Counted from the stretch's first letter, positions 20,709-29,496 are shown. The stretch: 64,000 nt of DNA from Arenimonas caeni (GCF_003024235.1 NZ_KZ679084.1:124001-188000); one strand, 5' to 3'. Notes: generated by a model not told the origin, from the letters alone. A program made the numbers and translations.

Positions 20709-21188
20709 TCAGTGCTGCACGCCGCCGTCGCCGTGCACGTGGCCGTGCTCGATCTCGACGGCCTCGGCCTCGCGCACGCCGACGATCTCGACGTCGAAGA
20801 CCAGGGTCTTGCCGGCCATCGGATGGTTGAGGTCCACGTCCACCACGGTGGCGCCGACCTTGGCCACGGTGACCGCGCGCGGACCCATCGAGGTCTCGAG
20901 CACCACCTGCTGGCCGCGCACCAGGCGGACGTTGCGGAAATGCTTCTTGGGCACGCGCTGCACGAAGTTCTCGCGGCGCTCGCCGTAGGCCTGCTCCGGC
21001 GCGACGGTGACCTCGAAGCGGTCGCCCTCGGCCTTGTCGATCATCGCGGCCTCGAGGCCCGGGATGATGTTGCCGTGGCCGACCAGGATGGCGAGCGCCT
21101 CGCGTTCGCGCGAGGACTCGACGGGCGGCTGGCCCGGCTCGGACACGGTGTAATGGAAACGCACGACGGAGTTGTTCTGGATCTTCAT
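20709..21188 (-). CDS. slyD: SlyD-like FKBP-type peptidyl-prolyl isomerase
   Basis: Cytoplasmic prolyl isomerase and chaperone of 159 residues. The FKBP half-domain carries VRFHYTVSEPGQPPVES and ILVGHGNIIPGLEAAMIDK. An IF (insert-in-flap) chaperone domain follows (EQAYGERRENFVQRVPKKHF), and then the return to FKBP with VVDVDLNHPMAGKTLVFDV. The tail EIEHGHVHGDGGVQH has four His and probably binds Ni or Zn, as the longer SlyD tail does in E. coli. It is divergent from the NlpC/P60 gene, 57 bases apart. Confidence 0.93.
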   Translation of the reverse strand: MKIQNNSVVRFHYTVSEPGQPPVESSREREALAILVGHGNIIPGLEAAMIDKAEGDRFEVTVAPEQAYGERRENFVQRVPKKHFRNVRLVRGQQVVLETSMGPRAVTVAKVGATVVDVDLNHPMAGKTLVFDVEIVGVREAEAVEIEHGHVHGDGGVQH

Positions 21189-21245
21189 GGGGAACCTGGC
21201 TGGGGCCGGTGACGCGACCGGCGGGGATGGGGCACACTGGGGCCC

Positions 21246-21800
21246 GTGAAAGCGAGCGCGCATTATCCCGGCCCCACCTGCCCGGCGCCAGTTCCGGGCC
21301 TGGCCTGGCTTCCCCTGCTGTTTGCCGTGCTGCTGCTGTCGGCCTGCGGCTCGGCGCCCAAGCGCGGCGCGACGCCGGCGGCGGGCGGCGTGCAGGTGGT
21401 GGACGTGGCCCCTGCCGACCCGATCCGCGCCAACGACGTGCTCATGCGCGCGCTCGGCCTGGTCGGCACGCCGTACCGCTACGGCGGCAACACCCCGTCC
21501 GGCGGCTTCGACTGCAGCGGCCTGGTCGGCTACGTCTTCCTCGACGCCGCCCGCGTCTACCTGCCGCGCACCACCGGCGAGATCGCCCGCTACAAGGCCA
21601 GCGTGCCGCCGCGCGACCGCCTGGCGCCGGGCGACCTGGTGCTGTTCGGCGACAAGGGCGCGGTCTTCCACGTGGGCATCTACGTCGGCGAGGGCCGCTT
21701 CGTGCACGCGCCCAGCACCGGCGGCACGGTGCGGCTCGACCGCCTCGACGGCCCCTACTGGAGCCGGCACTACGCCGGCGCCCGCCGCATCCTCGACTAG
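21246..21800 (+). CDS. NlpC/P60 peptidoglycan endopeptidase lipoprotein
   Basis: A 184-residue predicted lipoprotein cysteine peptidase. A long signal region ends LLFAVLLLSAC (lipobox LSAC, about residue 34). The NlpC/P60 domain has the catalytic Cys in GGFDCSGLVGYVF, the catalytic His in VFHVGIYVGEGRFVHAPS, and the RYGGNTPSGG turn. It probably cleaves the stem-peptide bond in murein. It starts at GTG 21246 with no strong Shine-Dalgarno. It ends in TAG that shares the four bases CTAG with the stop of the convergent DUF454 gene. Confidence 0.9.
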   Translation: MKASAHYPGPTCPAPVPGLAWLPLLFAVLLLSACGSAPKRGATPAAGGVQVVDVAPADPIRANDVLMRALGLVGTPYRYGGNTPSGGFDCSGLVGYVFLDAARVYLPRTTGEIARYKASVPPRDRLAPGDLVLFGDKGAVFHVGIYVGEGRFVHAPSTGGTVRLDRLDGPYWSRHYAGARRILD

Positions 21801-22192
21801 GCCTCCGGGCGGCGCAGCGGCGGCTCGGGCCGCCGCCAGAGCCAGGTGCCGGTGATCGCCATGATCGCGGTGCCGATGCCGGCCATCCACCACTTCGGCG
21901 CGGTGGCGAACATGATCACGGCGCTGAGCGCCATCATGCCCGTCGCCCACCACTTCGCCCGCCGGGTCACGGCGCCCGTGGCCTGCCACTCGCGGATCAT
22001 CGGCCCGAAGCTGCGGTGCGCCAGCATCCAGGCGTGCAGGCGCTTGGAGCCGCGCGCGGCGGCGTAGGCGGCCAGCAGCACGAAGGGCGTGGTCGGCAGG
22101 CCCGGCAGGAACACGCCGAGGATGCCCAGGCCCAGGGCCACGTTGGCCAGCAGCAGCCACATCCAGCGCTTGACATGGTGGACGGCTCCCAT
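21797..22192 (-). CDS. DUF454 (YbaN-like) membrane protein
   Basis: A 131-residue inner-membrane protein with the DUF454 signature ALGLGILGVFLPGLPTTPFVLLAAYAAARGSKRLHAWML near the N-terminus and three or four membrane segments. The family has unknown function. Start ATG 22192 gives the family-standard length; the longer open frame overlaps the upstream gene. It lies 13 bases downstream of the DUF1232 gene on the same strand, so they probably form a pair. Its stop shares CTAG with the NlpC/P60 stop. Confidence 0.88.
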   Translation of the reverse strand: MGAVHHVKRWMWLLLANVALGLGILGVFLPGLPTTPFVLLAAYAAARGSKRLHAWMLAHRSFGPMIREWQATGAVTRRAKWWATGMMALSAVIMFATAPKWWMAGIGTAIMAITGTWLWRRPEPPLRRPEA

Positions 22193-22205
22193 GCCTGGCC
22201 GCGGC

Positions 22206-22754
22206 TCAGGCGGCGGAACCGGCGCCGACGCGGGCCACGGCCTCGCGCACGGCGCGTCGCCGCATGCGGGCGTGCAATTGGTCGCGCCGGCGCGCCAGCT
22301 CGCGCGCCAGTCCGATGCGCCCGGCCTCGTCGACGGCCTCGCCCAGCGCGGCGCGGGCGGCACGGAAGTCGTCGTAGGCGGCCACCACGTGGCGGATCTG
22401 GCGCAGCAGCAGCTCGAGCATGATCGCGTCGTCGAGCAGGCCGATCACCTCCACCTCGTCCGGGATCATGTCCTCGGGATCGCTGAAGTAGGCCAGCAGC
22501 TTCAGCACCTCGGCCCGCTCCGGCTGCGGCAGCGCCCAGGCCTCGTCCTCGAGCATCTCCACCAGCCCCGCCACCTGCAGCAGGCGCCGGCGGATGTAGC
22601 CCGGCGCGCATTCGATCGGCAGGGTCCGGAGCGCATGGCGGGCCGCCTCGACGATGTCGGCGTCGTCGGCGCAGGCCACCCGGCGCTCGGCGCGGGCCAG
22701 GGCCTCGTGGAAGCGCTCGATGTCGCCGGGCTCGAGTTCGAAGCTGATCTTCAT
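22206..22754 (-). CDS. DUF1232 (YkvA-like) domain protein
   Basis: A 182-residue protein, mainly helical, with the DUF1232 core LKLLAYFSDPEDMIPDEVEVIGLLDDAIMLELLL at about 85-118. The domain is widespread and functionally unknown. The N-terminal 80 residues (FELEPGDIERFHEALARA on) and the basic C-terminus, rich in Arg, are additional. There is no signal peptide. Divergent from rhlE, with 290 bases between, and followed closely by the DUF454 gene. Confidence 0.8.
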   Translation of the reverse strand: MKISFELEPGDIERFHEALARAERRVACADDADIVEAARHALRTLPIECAPGYIRRRLLQVAGLVEMLEDEAWALPQPERAEVLKLLAYFSDPEDMIPDEVEVIGLLDDAIMLELLLRQIRHVVAAYDDFRAARAALGEAVDEAGRIGLARELARRRDQLHARMRRRAVREAVARVGAGSAA

Positions 22755-23044
22755 GCCAACATCCTACGCCAGCCTGAACGCGACGTTCACATGCCGGAAG
22801 CCCCGGGATGGCCCCGGAGGCGCGCATAGCGTAGAGTTCGCGGCGTTTGCTGCACCGGCTGTCCGTTTTCCCCCGGTATGCCCCGCCGCCAGGCCCGAGC
22901 CCCGCTCCGGTCCTGCGCCAGGCCCCACTCCGCACGCCTTTCGTTGCGCAAACTCGTCCGGCCATGATGGCCCGGCGCAAAAAACAGAAGCAGGACTCGC
23001 AGCGCGGTTTCAGGGAACGCTCCGGGTTACACCACGGAGCAATC

Positions 23045-24367
23045 ATGAATTTCGAATCCCTTGGGCTCGCGCCCGAGCTCGTCCGCGCGATGGCGGACGT
23101 CGGCTACACCACCCCCACCCCGATCCAGGCCGAGGCGATCCCGCTGGCGCTGGCCGGCCACGACCTGATGGGCGGCGCCCAGACCGGCACCGGCAAGACC
23201 GCGGCGTTCGCGCTGCCCGTGCTGCACCGCCTGGCCAAGGCCGGCCCGATGCGCGGTCCGCGCAAGCCGCGGGCGCTGGTGCTCACCCCCACCCGCGAGC
23301 TGGCCGTGCAGGTCAACGACAGCCTGCGCAGCTACGGCAAGCACCTGCGCATGAACACCGCCACCGTCTACGGCGGCGTCGGCATGCAGCCGCAGATCGA
23401 AGCCCTGCGCCGCGGCGTCGACGTGCTGGTGGCCTGCCCGGGCCGCCTGCTCGACCACCTCCAGCAGCGCAGCGCCGACCTTTCGCAGATCGAAGTGCTG
23501 GTGCTCGACGAAGCCGACCGCATGCTCGACATGGGCTTCCTGCCGGCCATCAAGCGCGTGCTTTCGCACCTGCCCAAGGCCCGCCAGACCATGCTGTTCT
23601 CGGCCACCTTCGAGGACAGCATCAAGAAGCTGGCGCTGGAGTTGCTCAAGGACCCGCGCCAGGTGCAGGTGACGCCGGTCAACGCCACCGCCGCCTCGGT
23701 CAGCCATGTCGTCCACCCAGTGGACACCTCGCGCAAGCGCGACCTGCTGATCGACATCCTCAGCCGGCGCCACCAGGACCAGATCCTGGTGTTCGGCCGC
23801 ACCAAGCATGGCTGCAACCGCCTGGCCGAGCAGATCGAGAAGTCGGGCATCCCGGCCGTCGCCATCCATGGCAACAAGAGCCAGGCCCAGCGCCTGAAGG
23901 CCCTGCGCGACTTCAAGTCGGGCGAGGCGCGCGTGCTCGTGGCCACCGACGTGGCCGCGCGCGGCCTGGACATCCCGCTGCTGCCGCTGGTGATCAACTT
24001 CGACCTGCCGATGGTGGCCGAGGACTACGTGCACCGCATCGGCCGCACCGGCCGCGCCGGCGCCAGCGGCGAAGCGGTGTCGCTGGTGGCCCCGGACGAA
24101 GGCGGCCTGCTGCGCGCGATCCAGCGCCTGCTCAAGGCCGACATCGCCATGAAGGAAGTCGAGGGTTACGTGCCCAGCACGGGCATCCGCATGGGCAACG
24201 ACAACGCCTCGCGCGGTCGCCCGTCCGGCCAGCGCCCGCCGCGTCGCGACGGTGCCGCCCCGCGTGGTCGCGGTCCGCGCGGCGGTGGTGATCGCCACGC
24301 CCACGCCGGCCCCAAGGGCCACGGCCCGCGCGGCGGCGGCGAGCGCCGGCAGCGCGCCGCCGACTGA
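23045..24367 (+). CDS. rhlE: ATP-dependent RNA helicase RhlE
   Basis: DEAD-box helicase of 440 residues acting in RNA remodelling and ribosome assembly. Motifs in order: Q motif (GYTTPTPIQAEAIP), I (AQTGTGKT), Ia (TPTRELA), II (DEAD), III (SAT), V (VATDVAARGLDI), VI (HRIGRTGRAG). The C-terminal tail (about 390-440) is Arg/Gly/Pro-rich with RGG-like repeats, usual for RhlE. I chose the ATG at 23045, which gives the standard MNFESLGL start after CGGAGC. An ATG at 22964 would add 27 basic residues (MMARRKKQKQ) and cannot be excluded. It ends just before the 41-bp inverted repeat. Confidence 0.95.
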   Translation: MNFESLGLAPELVRAMADVGYTTPTPIQAEAIPLALAGHDLMGGAQTGTGKTAAFALPVLHRLAKAGPMRGPRKPRALVLTPTRELAVQVNDSLRSYGKHLRMNTATVYGGVGMQPQIEALRRGVDVLVACPGRLLDHLQQRSADLSQIEVLVLDEADRMLDMGFLPAIKRVLSHLPKARQTMLFSATFEDSIKKLALELLKDPRQVQVTPVNATAASVSHVVHPVDTSRKRDLLIDILSRRHQDQILVFGRTKHGCNRLAEQIEKSGIPAVAIHGNKSQAQRLKALRDFKSGEARVLVATDVAARGLDIPLLPLVINFDLPMVAEDYVHRIGRTGRAGASGEAVSLVAPDEGGLLRAIQRLLKADIAMKEVEGYVPSTGIRMGNDNASRGRPSGQRPPRRDGAAPRGRGPRGGGDRHAHAGPKGHGPRGGGERRQRAAD

Positions 24368-24396
24368 CAAACCGGCCCCGGGGACGAACCACCCCC

Positions 24397-24481
24397 GGGG
24401 ACGGGTGCAATAAAGAAGGGGGTCAGGTTCACTTAAGTGCCTTAAGTGAACCTGACCCCCTTCTTTATTGCACCCGTCCCC
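24397..24481. repeat. Perfect 41-bp inverted repeat (REP/MITE-like palindrome)
   Basis: Arms 24397-24437 and 24441-24481 are exact reverse complements around the 3-base loop TGC. The core is AT-rich (GCAATAAAGAAGGGGGTCAG, then GTTCACTTAAG), unlike its surroundings. It sits between the convergent ends of rhlE and the M16 gene, the classic location of REP elements, and may also act as a bidirectional terminator. An incomplete copy of the outer CCCCGGGGACG lies at 24376-24387. Each arm read outward encodes a GTG-initiated open frame, which can produce false genes. Confidence 0.9.
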
Positions 24482-24487
24482 TTTGCT

Positions 24488-25900
24488 TCAGTCGGCGAGC
24501 CTGAACTCGCCGTAGGGCTTGAGCTGATCGAGCACCGCCTCGTCGCCGACCACCACGATCGACTGCTGGGCCGGCTGGAAGTACTTGCGGCCCATCGCCT
24601 GCACCTGTTCGGCGGTGACCTCGCGGATGCGCGGCACGTATTCGGCGATGTATTCCGGCGGCAGCCCCAGCAGCCAGTTGCCGGCCAGCGAGCCGGCCAC
24701 CGAACGCTGCAGCTGGTTGGAGATCAGGTAGCTGCCGGCGACGTAGCGTTTGTTCATCTCCAGCTCGGCGGCCGGCACCGGCTCGTTGGCCAGCCGGTTG
24801 AACTCGGCGAAGAACTCCGAGACGGCGGCGCCGGTCACCTCGTTGCGCACGTCGGCGCTCGACACCAGGGCGCCACCGGAGGCCAACCGGCGCTGGCCGA
24901 GTCGCGCGCCGTAGGTGTAACCCTTGTCCTCGCGCAGGTTCTGCATCAGGCGGCTGGAGAAGCTGCCGCCCAGCACCGTGCTGGCCAGCTCCAGCGGCAG
25001 GCTGTCGGGGTGCGTGGCGCGGATGGCCGGGCGGCCGATGCGCACCGTGGACTGCACGCTGCCTTCGCGCTTGAGCAGCACGCGCGTGGGCGCGGCGCCG
25101 TTGCGGGCCATCGCCGTCGGCGCGGGCGGCTCGCCTTCGGCCCGCCAGTCGCCGAAGTGCTGCTTCACCAGCGCCAGCGCTTCGTCTTCGCCGATGCGGC
25201 CGGCAATCACCAGCAGCGCGTTGTCGGGGCGCAGGCGGCGGGCGTGTTCGGCCACCAACGTGTCGCGGTCGACCGCGGCGATGCCGGCTTCGGTGGCCTG
25301 GGTGCGGGCGTAGGGATGGTCGCCGTAGAGCGCGGCGAGCATGGCGCGTTCGGCGCGGAAGCCGGGCTGGGCTTCGGAGGCCTTCAGGCCCTGCAGCGCG
25401 TTGGCCTTGGCCAGGTCGATCTCGGCCTGCGGGAAATTCGGCGTGCGGGCCACCTCGGCCAGCAGCGCCGCCATCTCGGCGGCCTTGGACGGCAGCGAGT
25501 TGGCGTTGATCGCCAGGCCGTCGGTGGCGGCATAACCGCCGATGCCGCCACCCAGGCCCTGGGCCTGCTCGGCGATCTCGCGCGAGTCGCGCGCGGCGGT
25601 GCCTTCGGTGAGCAGGCCGGCCAGCATGGACGCGAAGGCCGGTGTTTCCGGCGCGTCCGCGGCGAGGCCGGCATTGCGGAACACCAGCACGTAATCCACG
25701 CGCGGCACGCCGTCGCGCGGCACGATCCAGACCTGCAGGCCGTTGTCGAGCGTGTGGCGCGCGACCTCGGGCACCGGCAGCGGACGATCGGGCGCGAAGG
25801 GCGGCAGGTCGGCCGGCATCGCCACGGGCGCCGAAGCGAAGGCGGCCGGGGCGAGCGCGGCGGCGACGCACAGGGCGGCCAGGTTCAGTCGAAGGTTCAT
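24488..25900 (-). CDS. M16 metalloprotease, non-catalytic subunit
   Basis: A 470-residue exported M16 (pitrilysin-family) protein. Signal peptide about 1-22. It has two M16 half-domains, but the region where the catalytic HxxEH should lie reads PAFASMLAGLLTEGT, so the Zn ligands are missing. The C-terminal half retains LREDKGYTYGARLG, the Arg/Tyr substrate-binding motif typical of the non-catalytic partner. It starts 4 bases after the stop of the gene encoding the HxxEH-containing subunit, so the two probably form a periplasmic heterodimer. I chose the ATG at 25900 over one 36 bases upstream because it begins the signal peptide directly. Confidence 0.88.
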   Translation of the reverse strand: MNLRLNLAALCVAAALAPAAFASAPVAMPADLPPFAPDRPLPVPEVARHTLDNGLQVWIVPRDGVPRVDYVLVFRNAGLAADAPETPAFASMLAGLLTEGTAARDSREIAEQAQGLGGGIGGYAATDGLAINANSLPSKAAEMAALLAEVARTPNFPQAEIDLAKANALQGLKASEAQPGFRAERAMLAALYGDHPYARTQATEAGIAAVDRDTLVAEHARRLRPDNALLVIAGRIGEDEALALVKQHFGDWRAEGEPPAPTAMARNGAAPTRVLLKREGSVQSTVRIGRPAIRATHPDSLPLELASTVLGGSFSSRLMQNLREDKGYTYGARLGQRRLASGGALVSSADVRNEVTGAAVSEFFAEFNRLANEPVPAAELEMNKRYVAGSYLISNQLQRSVAGSLAGNWLLGLPPEYIAEYVPRIREVTAEQVQAMGRKYFQPAQQSIVVVGDEAVLDQLKPYGEFRLAD

Positions 25901-25904
25901 GGTT

Positions 25905-27287
25905 TCACTCCTGGCCGGCGGCGGTGGCGGCCGCATCGAGCATCGCGGCGGGCTTGCGGTCGATCACGGTGCGGTTTTGCGCCGTGAGGTAGCTGCGCGC
26001 GACGCGCTGCAGGTCTTCGGAGTCGACGGCCTCGATCCAGCCGGGGATCTGGTTGGCCACGGCGGCGTCACCCCAGATCGCCTGCAGGCGCGCGAGCGTG
26101 TCGGCGCGGCCGAGGAAGCTCTCGAGGCCGTTGTTCCAGTCGGCCAGCATCTGGGTCTTGACGCGCGCCAGCTCCTCGTCGCCCACGCCTTCGTCGGCGA
26201 TGCGGGCGATTTCCTCGTCCAGCGCCGCCAGCAGCTGGTCGGCGGTGTACTGCGGCTTGTAGAGTGCGAACAGCGTCAGCAGGGTCGGGCCGTCGAACTC
26301 CCAGGGGCTGGTCAGGCCGAACAGGTACTGGCCGCTGATGGCCATCTCCCGGCCCTTCACCAGGCCCAGGTACATGCGCGAGGCGTCGCCGCCGGCCAGC
26401 ACCTCGGCCAGCACCGCGGTGGGCGCGTGGTCGGGGCTGCCGCGTTCGGCGATCTTCCAGCCCACGGCCAGCGCCGGCACCTGCGCCAGCGCGTCGGGCT
26501 GGGTGATGCGCTTCTCGCCGGTGTTGATCGGCTCGGACACGTCCGGGCGCGCCGGCGTCGGCCGCGCGGCGATGCCGCCGAAGTACTTCTCGGCCAGCGC
26601 GAAGCCTTCCTCCGCCGTCACGTCGCCGGCGATCGAGAGCACGGCGTTGTTCGGGCCGTAGTAGTCGCGGTGGAAAGCCGCGACGTCCTCGACCGTGGCG
26701 CCCTCGAGGTCCTGGAAGCTGCCGTAGCCGTCGTGGTTGTTCTCCCACTTCTGGAAAGCCTGCTGGTTGATGTCGAGCCACATGAAGCCGCCGTAGGGCT
26801 GGTTCTTCACGTTGACCCGGATCTCTTCCTTCACCACGTCCTGCTGGTTGCGCAGGGTGCGCTCGTTGAAGTCGAGCGTGGTCATGCGGTCGGCCTCGAG
26901 CCACAGGATCGGCTCGAGCGCGGACACCGGCGCGACCTCGATGTAATTTGTGAAGTCCGGCCGGGTCGAGCCATTGTTGCGGCCACCGCCGGAGGTGATG
27001 ACCTTGTCGAACACGCCCTCGCCCGCCACCGGCGTGCCCTCGAACATCAGGTGTTCGAACAGGTGCGCGAAGCCGGTGCGGTTGCGCGGCTCCTGGCGCA
27101 TGCCGACCTTGTAGACCACGCTCACGCCCACCACGGGGGCGCTGTCGTCGGGGGAAACGACCACGGTCAGGCCGTTGTCGAGGGTCTTTACCGCCACCGG
27201 GATCTCCCAGCGGTCGGAGGCCTGGACCAGGGCTGGCAGGGCCAGCAGCAGGCCCAGCGAAAGCAGGGGTCGCGAATGCGTCATCAT
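25905..27287 (-). CDS. M16 metalloprotease, catalytic subunit
   Basis: A 460-residue exported M16 Zn-peptidase. The signal peptide (about 1-24) ends ALVQA. The inverted Zn motif HLFEH lies in RTGFAHLFEHLMFEGT, and the downstream Glu ligand is in QQDVVKEEIRVN. The second half (from about 230) is the M16C domain. Start at ATG 27287 (paired with another at 27284); a much longer open frame runs through the EamA gene and is a shadow. First gene of the M16 pair; the partner lacks the Zn site. Substrate unknown. Confidence 0.92.
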   Translation of the reverse strand: MMTHSRPLLSLGLLLALPALVQASDRWEIPVAVKTLDNGLTVVVSPDDSAPVVGVSVVYKVGMRQEPRNRTGFAHLFEHLMFEGTPVAGEGVFDKVITSGGGRNNGSTRPDFTNYIEVAPVSALEPILWLEADRMTTLDFNERTLRNQQDVVKEEIRVNVKNQPYGGFMWLDINQQAFQKWENNHDGYGSFQDLEGATVEDVAAFHRDYYGPNNAVLSIAGDVTAEEGFALAEKYFGGIAARPTPARPDVSEPINTGEKRITQPDALAQVPALAVGWKIAERGSPDHAPTAVLAEVLAGGDASRMYLGLVKGREMAISGQYLFGLTSPWEFDGPTLLTLFALYKPQYTADQLLAALDEEIARIADEGVGDEELARVKTQMLADWNNGLESFLGRADTLARLQAIWGDAAVANQIPGWIEAVDSEDLQRVARSYLTAQNRTVIDRKPAAMLDAAATAAGQE

Positions 27288-27355
27288 CGGCTCGCTCGTG
27301 GCAGGGGACCCCGCGATCCTAACCCGCCCGCCCGGCCCGCCCACCGTGGCGAAGG

Positions 27356-28225
27356 TCACGCCCGGCGGCCACCGCGCACCCCGAGCCAGGCACCGCCCAC
27401 CAGCAGGGCCAGCGCCACCGCCTGGCTCCAGTGCGGCCGCGCCTGCCCGGCCAGCAGCAGCCAGCCGGTGGACAGCAGCGGCGCCGCGTAGGACAGCGTG
27501 CCCAGCGTGGCCAGGTCGCCGCGCTTGGTGCCGATGTCCCAGAGCCAGAAGGCGGCGCCGGTGGGCCCGAGGCCAAGCAGGGCGATCGCCAGCCACTGCG
27601 CCGGCGTCGGCGCCACGCTGGTCTCGACCGCCAGGTGCACCAGCCCGCCCAGCACGGCCACGGCGAGGCAGGCACCGGCCATGGCCTGGCTGGGCACGTC
27701 GCCGAAGCGCCGGTTGAGCACGGAATAAAGGCCCCAGGTGAGCGCGGCGCCGATCGCCGCCGCGTAGCCCAGGGCGTGGCGCGCGTCGAGGTCGAGCCGT
27801 CCGCCGCGGGTGACCAGCAGCACGGCCGCGGCCAGGCCCAGCGCCGTGCCCAGCCACTGGCCGGCGCGCACCCGGCTGCCGCCGAGCAGGGCCGCGAACA
27901 CCACGATCAGCAGTGGCCACAGGTAGTTGAGCAGGTTGGCCTCGACCACCGGCGCGCGCTTGAGCGCGAGGAAGAACAGCGCGTGGTAGCCGAACAGCGC
28001 ACCGATGCACAGCAGCGCGGCCGCGGGCGGCTGGCGCAGCGCGGCCAGGCCCGGACCGCCGGGCCGCAGCAGCAGCGCCGTGCCGGCGACGCCGGCGAAG
28101 CCGAAACCCAGGGCCAGCAGCTGGAACGGCGGGATGCCTTCGGTGGCGGTGGTGAGCACCGCCAGCGTCGACCACAGCAGCACCGCGCCGAAGCCGGCGC
28201 CGGTGGCGCGTGCCCGCGGGCTCAC
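27356..28225 (-). CDS. EamA/DMT-family transporter (YddG-like)
   Basis: A 289-residue membrane protein with ten predicted segments in two EamA repeats, of the drug/metabolite transporter superfamily. The first repeat opens GFGAVLLWSTLAVLTTATEGIPPFQLLALG. The pattern FYHALFFLALKRAPVVEANLLNYLWPL (beginning GYHAL here) resembles aromatic-amino-acid exporters of the YddG type; substrate not proven. It starts at GTG 28225, overlapping the stop of the symporter gene (GTGA), so the two transport genes are coupled. Confidence 0.8.
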   Translation of the reverse strand: MSPRARATGAGFGAVLLWSTLAVLTTATEGIPPFQLLALGFGFAGVAGTALLLRPGGPGLAALRQPPAAALLCIGALFGYHALFFLALKRAPVVEANLLNYLWPLLIVVFAALLGGSRVRAGQWLGTALGLAAAVLLVTRGGRLDLDARHALGYAAAIGAALTWGLYSVLNRRFGDVPSQAMAGACLAVAVLGGLVHLAVETSVAPTPAQWLAIALLGLGPTGAAFWLWDIGTKRGDLATLGTLSYAAPLLSTGWLLLAGQARPHWSQAVALALLVGGAWLGVRGGRRA

Positions 28226-29496
28226 GGCCGGGGGCTCCCCGCCTCGAGCCCGACGTTGCTCGGCGCGGCATCGTAGACGGCCTTGTCCAGCAGCCCGGTC
28301 TCGCGGGCCACCAGCACCGGCACCAGCACCTGGCCGGTGACATTGGTCATCGTGCGCATCATGTCGAGCACGCGGTCGATGGCCAGCAGGTAGCCCAGGC
28401 CCTCGAGCGGCAGGCCGGCGGCGCTCAGCACCACCGTGGCCATCACCACCGCGGTGCCGGGCACGCCGGCGGTGCCGAAGCTGCCGAGCACCGAGGCCAG
28501 CAGGATGGCGAGGTACTGCGCCAGGCTCAGCTCTATGCCGAAGTACTGGGCGATGAACAGCGAGGCCAGCGCCGGATAGATCGCGCCGCAGCCGTCCATC
28601 TTGATGCTCGCGCCCAGCGGCACCGCGAAGGCCGCGTACTCCTGCTTCACGCCGAGGTTGTGCACGGCCGCGCGCAGCGACACCGGCAGCGCGCCGAAGC
28701 TCGACGAGGTGGCGAAGGCCACCTGCATCGCGGGCGCCGCGCCCCGGAAGAACTTCAGCGGGTTCAGGCCGTGCGCCAGCAGCAGGCCGCCATAGACGAA
28801 CACGATGTGCAGGGCGCAGGCGATGAACAGCGCCGCCACGAAACCACCCAGCGGCAGCAGCCGCTCGAAGCCATAGGTGCCCACCAGCGCGGCGATCAGG
28901 CCGAAGGTGCCGATCGGCGTGAACTCAAGCACGAAGCGGGTGACCTGGATCATCGCCTCGCTGGCCTCGCCGGCCAGCGCGCGCAGCTTCGCGGCCTTCC
29001 CGCCCAGCTTCACCAGCGCGAAGCCGAGCAGGCCGGCGAAGAAGATCACCTGCAGGATGCGCCCCTCGGCCAGGGCCTTGAAGGGGTTGGCCGGCACCAC
29101 GTCGAGCAGCACCTGCACCGGGCCGGGCACCTCGCGCACCTGGTGGTCGGCGGCCATGGCCAGGGCCCCCAGGCCCTCGCCCGGCCGCAGCAGCAGGCCG
29201 GTGCCCAGGCCCACCGCGACGGCCAGCGCGGCCGTCACGGCGAACCAGAGGAAGGTGCGCCCGCCCAGCGCGGCGATGGACTTCTGCCCGGCCAGGCCCG
29301 ACACGGCGCTGATGACCGCGAAGAACACCAGCGGCGTGGCGATCATCTTGATCAGGGTGACGTAGAGCGTGCCCAGGGGCTCGAACCAGGTGGCGGCGTC
29401 GGCGCCCAGGGCCCAGCCGGCGAGCGCGCCCAGGGCGAAGCCGGCCAGCACGCGCTGCCAGAAGGGAATGCGGAACCAGGCGGAGGCCAGTGCCAT
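28222..29496 (-). CDS. Dicarboxylate/amino acid:cation symporter (DAACS family)
   Basis: A 424-residue membrane symporter of the GltP/DctA/Glt-Ph fold, importing acidic amino acids or C4-dicarboxylates with Na+ or H+. Signatures: hairpin 1 motif VAFATSSSFGALPVSL, the TM7 block ASIKMDGCGAIYPAL (NMDGT-like), hairpin 2 GTAGVPGTAVVMATVVL, and the TM8 block VLDMMRTMTNVTGQ. Start ATG 29496 has no strong Shine-Dalgarno; an in-frame ATG at 29529 is an alternative. Coupled to the EamA gene downstream, and divergent from the exchanger gene. Confidence 0.9.
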   Translation of the reverse strand: MALASAWFRIPFWQRVLAGFALGALAGWALGADAATWFEPLGTLYVTLIKMIATPLVFFAVISAVSGLAGQKSIAALGGRTFLWFAVTAALAVAVGLGTGLLLRPGEGLGALAMAADHQVREVPGPVQVLLDVVPANPFKALAEGRILQVIFFAGLLGFALVKLGGKAAKLRALAGEASEAMIQVTRFVLEFTPIGTFGLIAALVGTYGFERLLPLGGFVAALFIACALHIVFVYGGLLLAHGLNPLKFFRGAAPAMQVAFATSSSFGALPVSLRAAVHNLGVKQEYAAFAVPLGASIKMDGCGAIYPALASLFIAQYFGIELSLAQYLAILLASVLGSFGTAGVPGTAVVMATVVLSAAGLPLEGLGYLLAIDRVLDMMRTMTNVTGQVLVPVLVARETGLLDKAVYDAAPSNVGLEAGSPRP

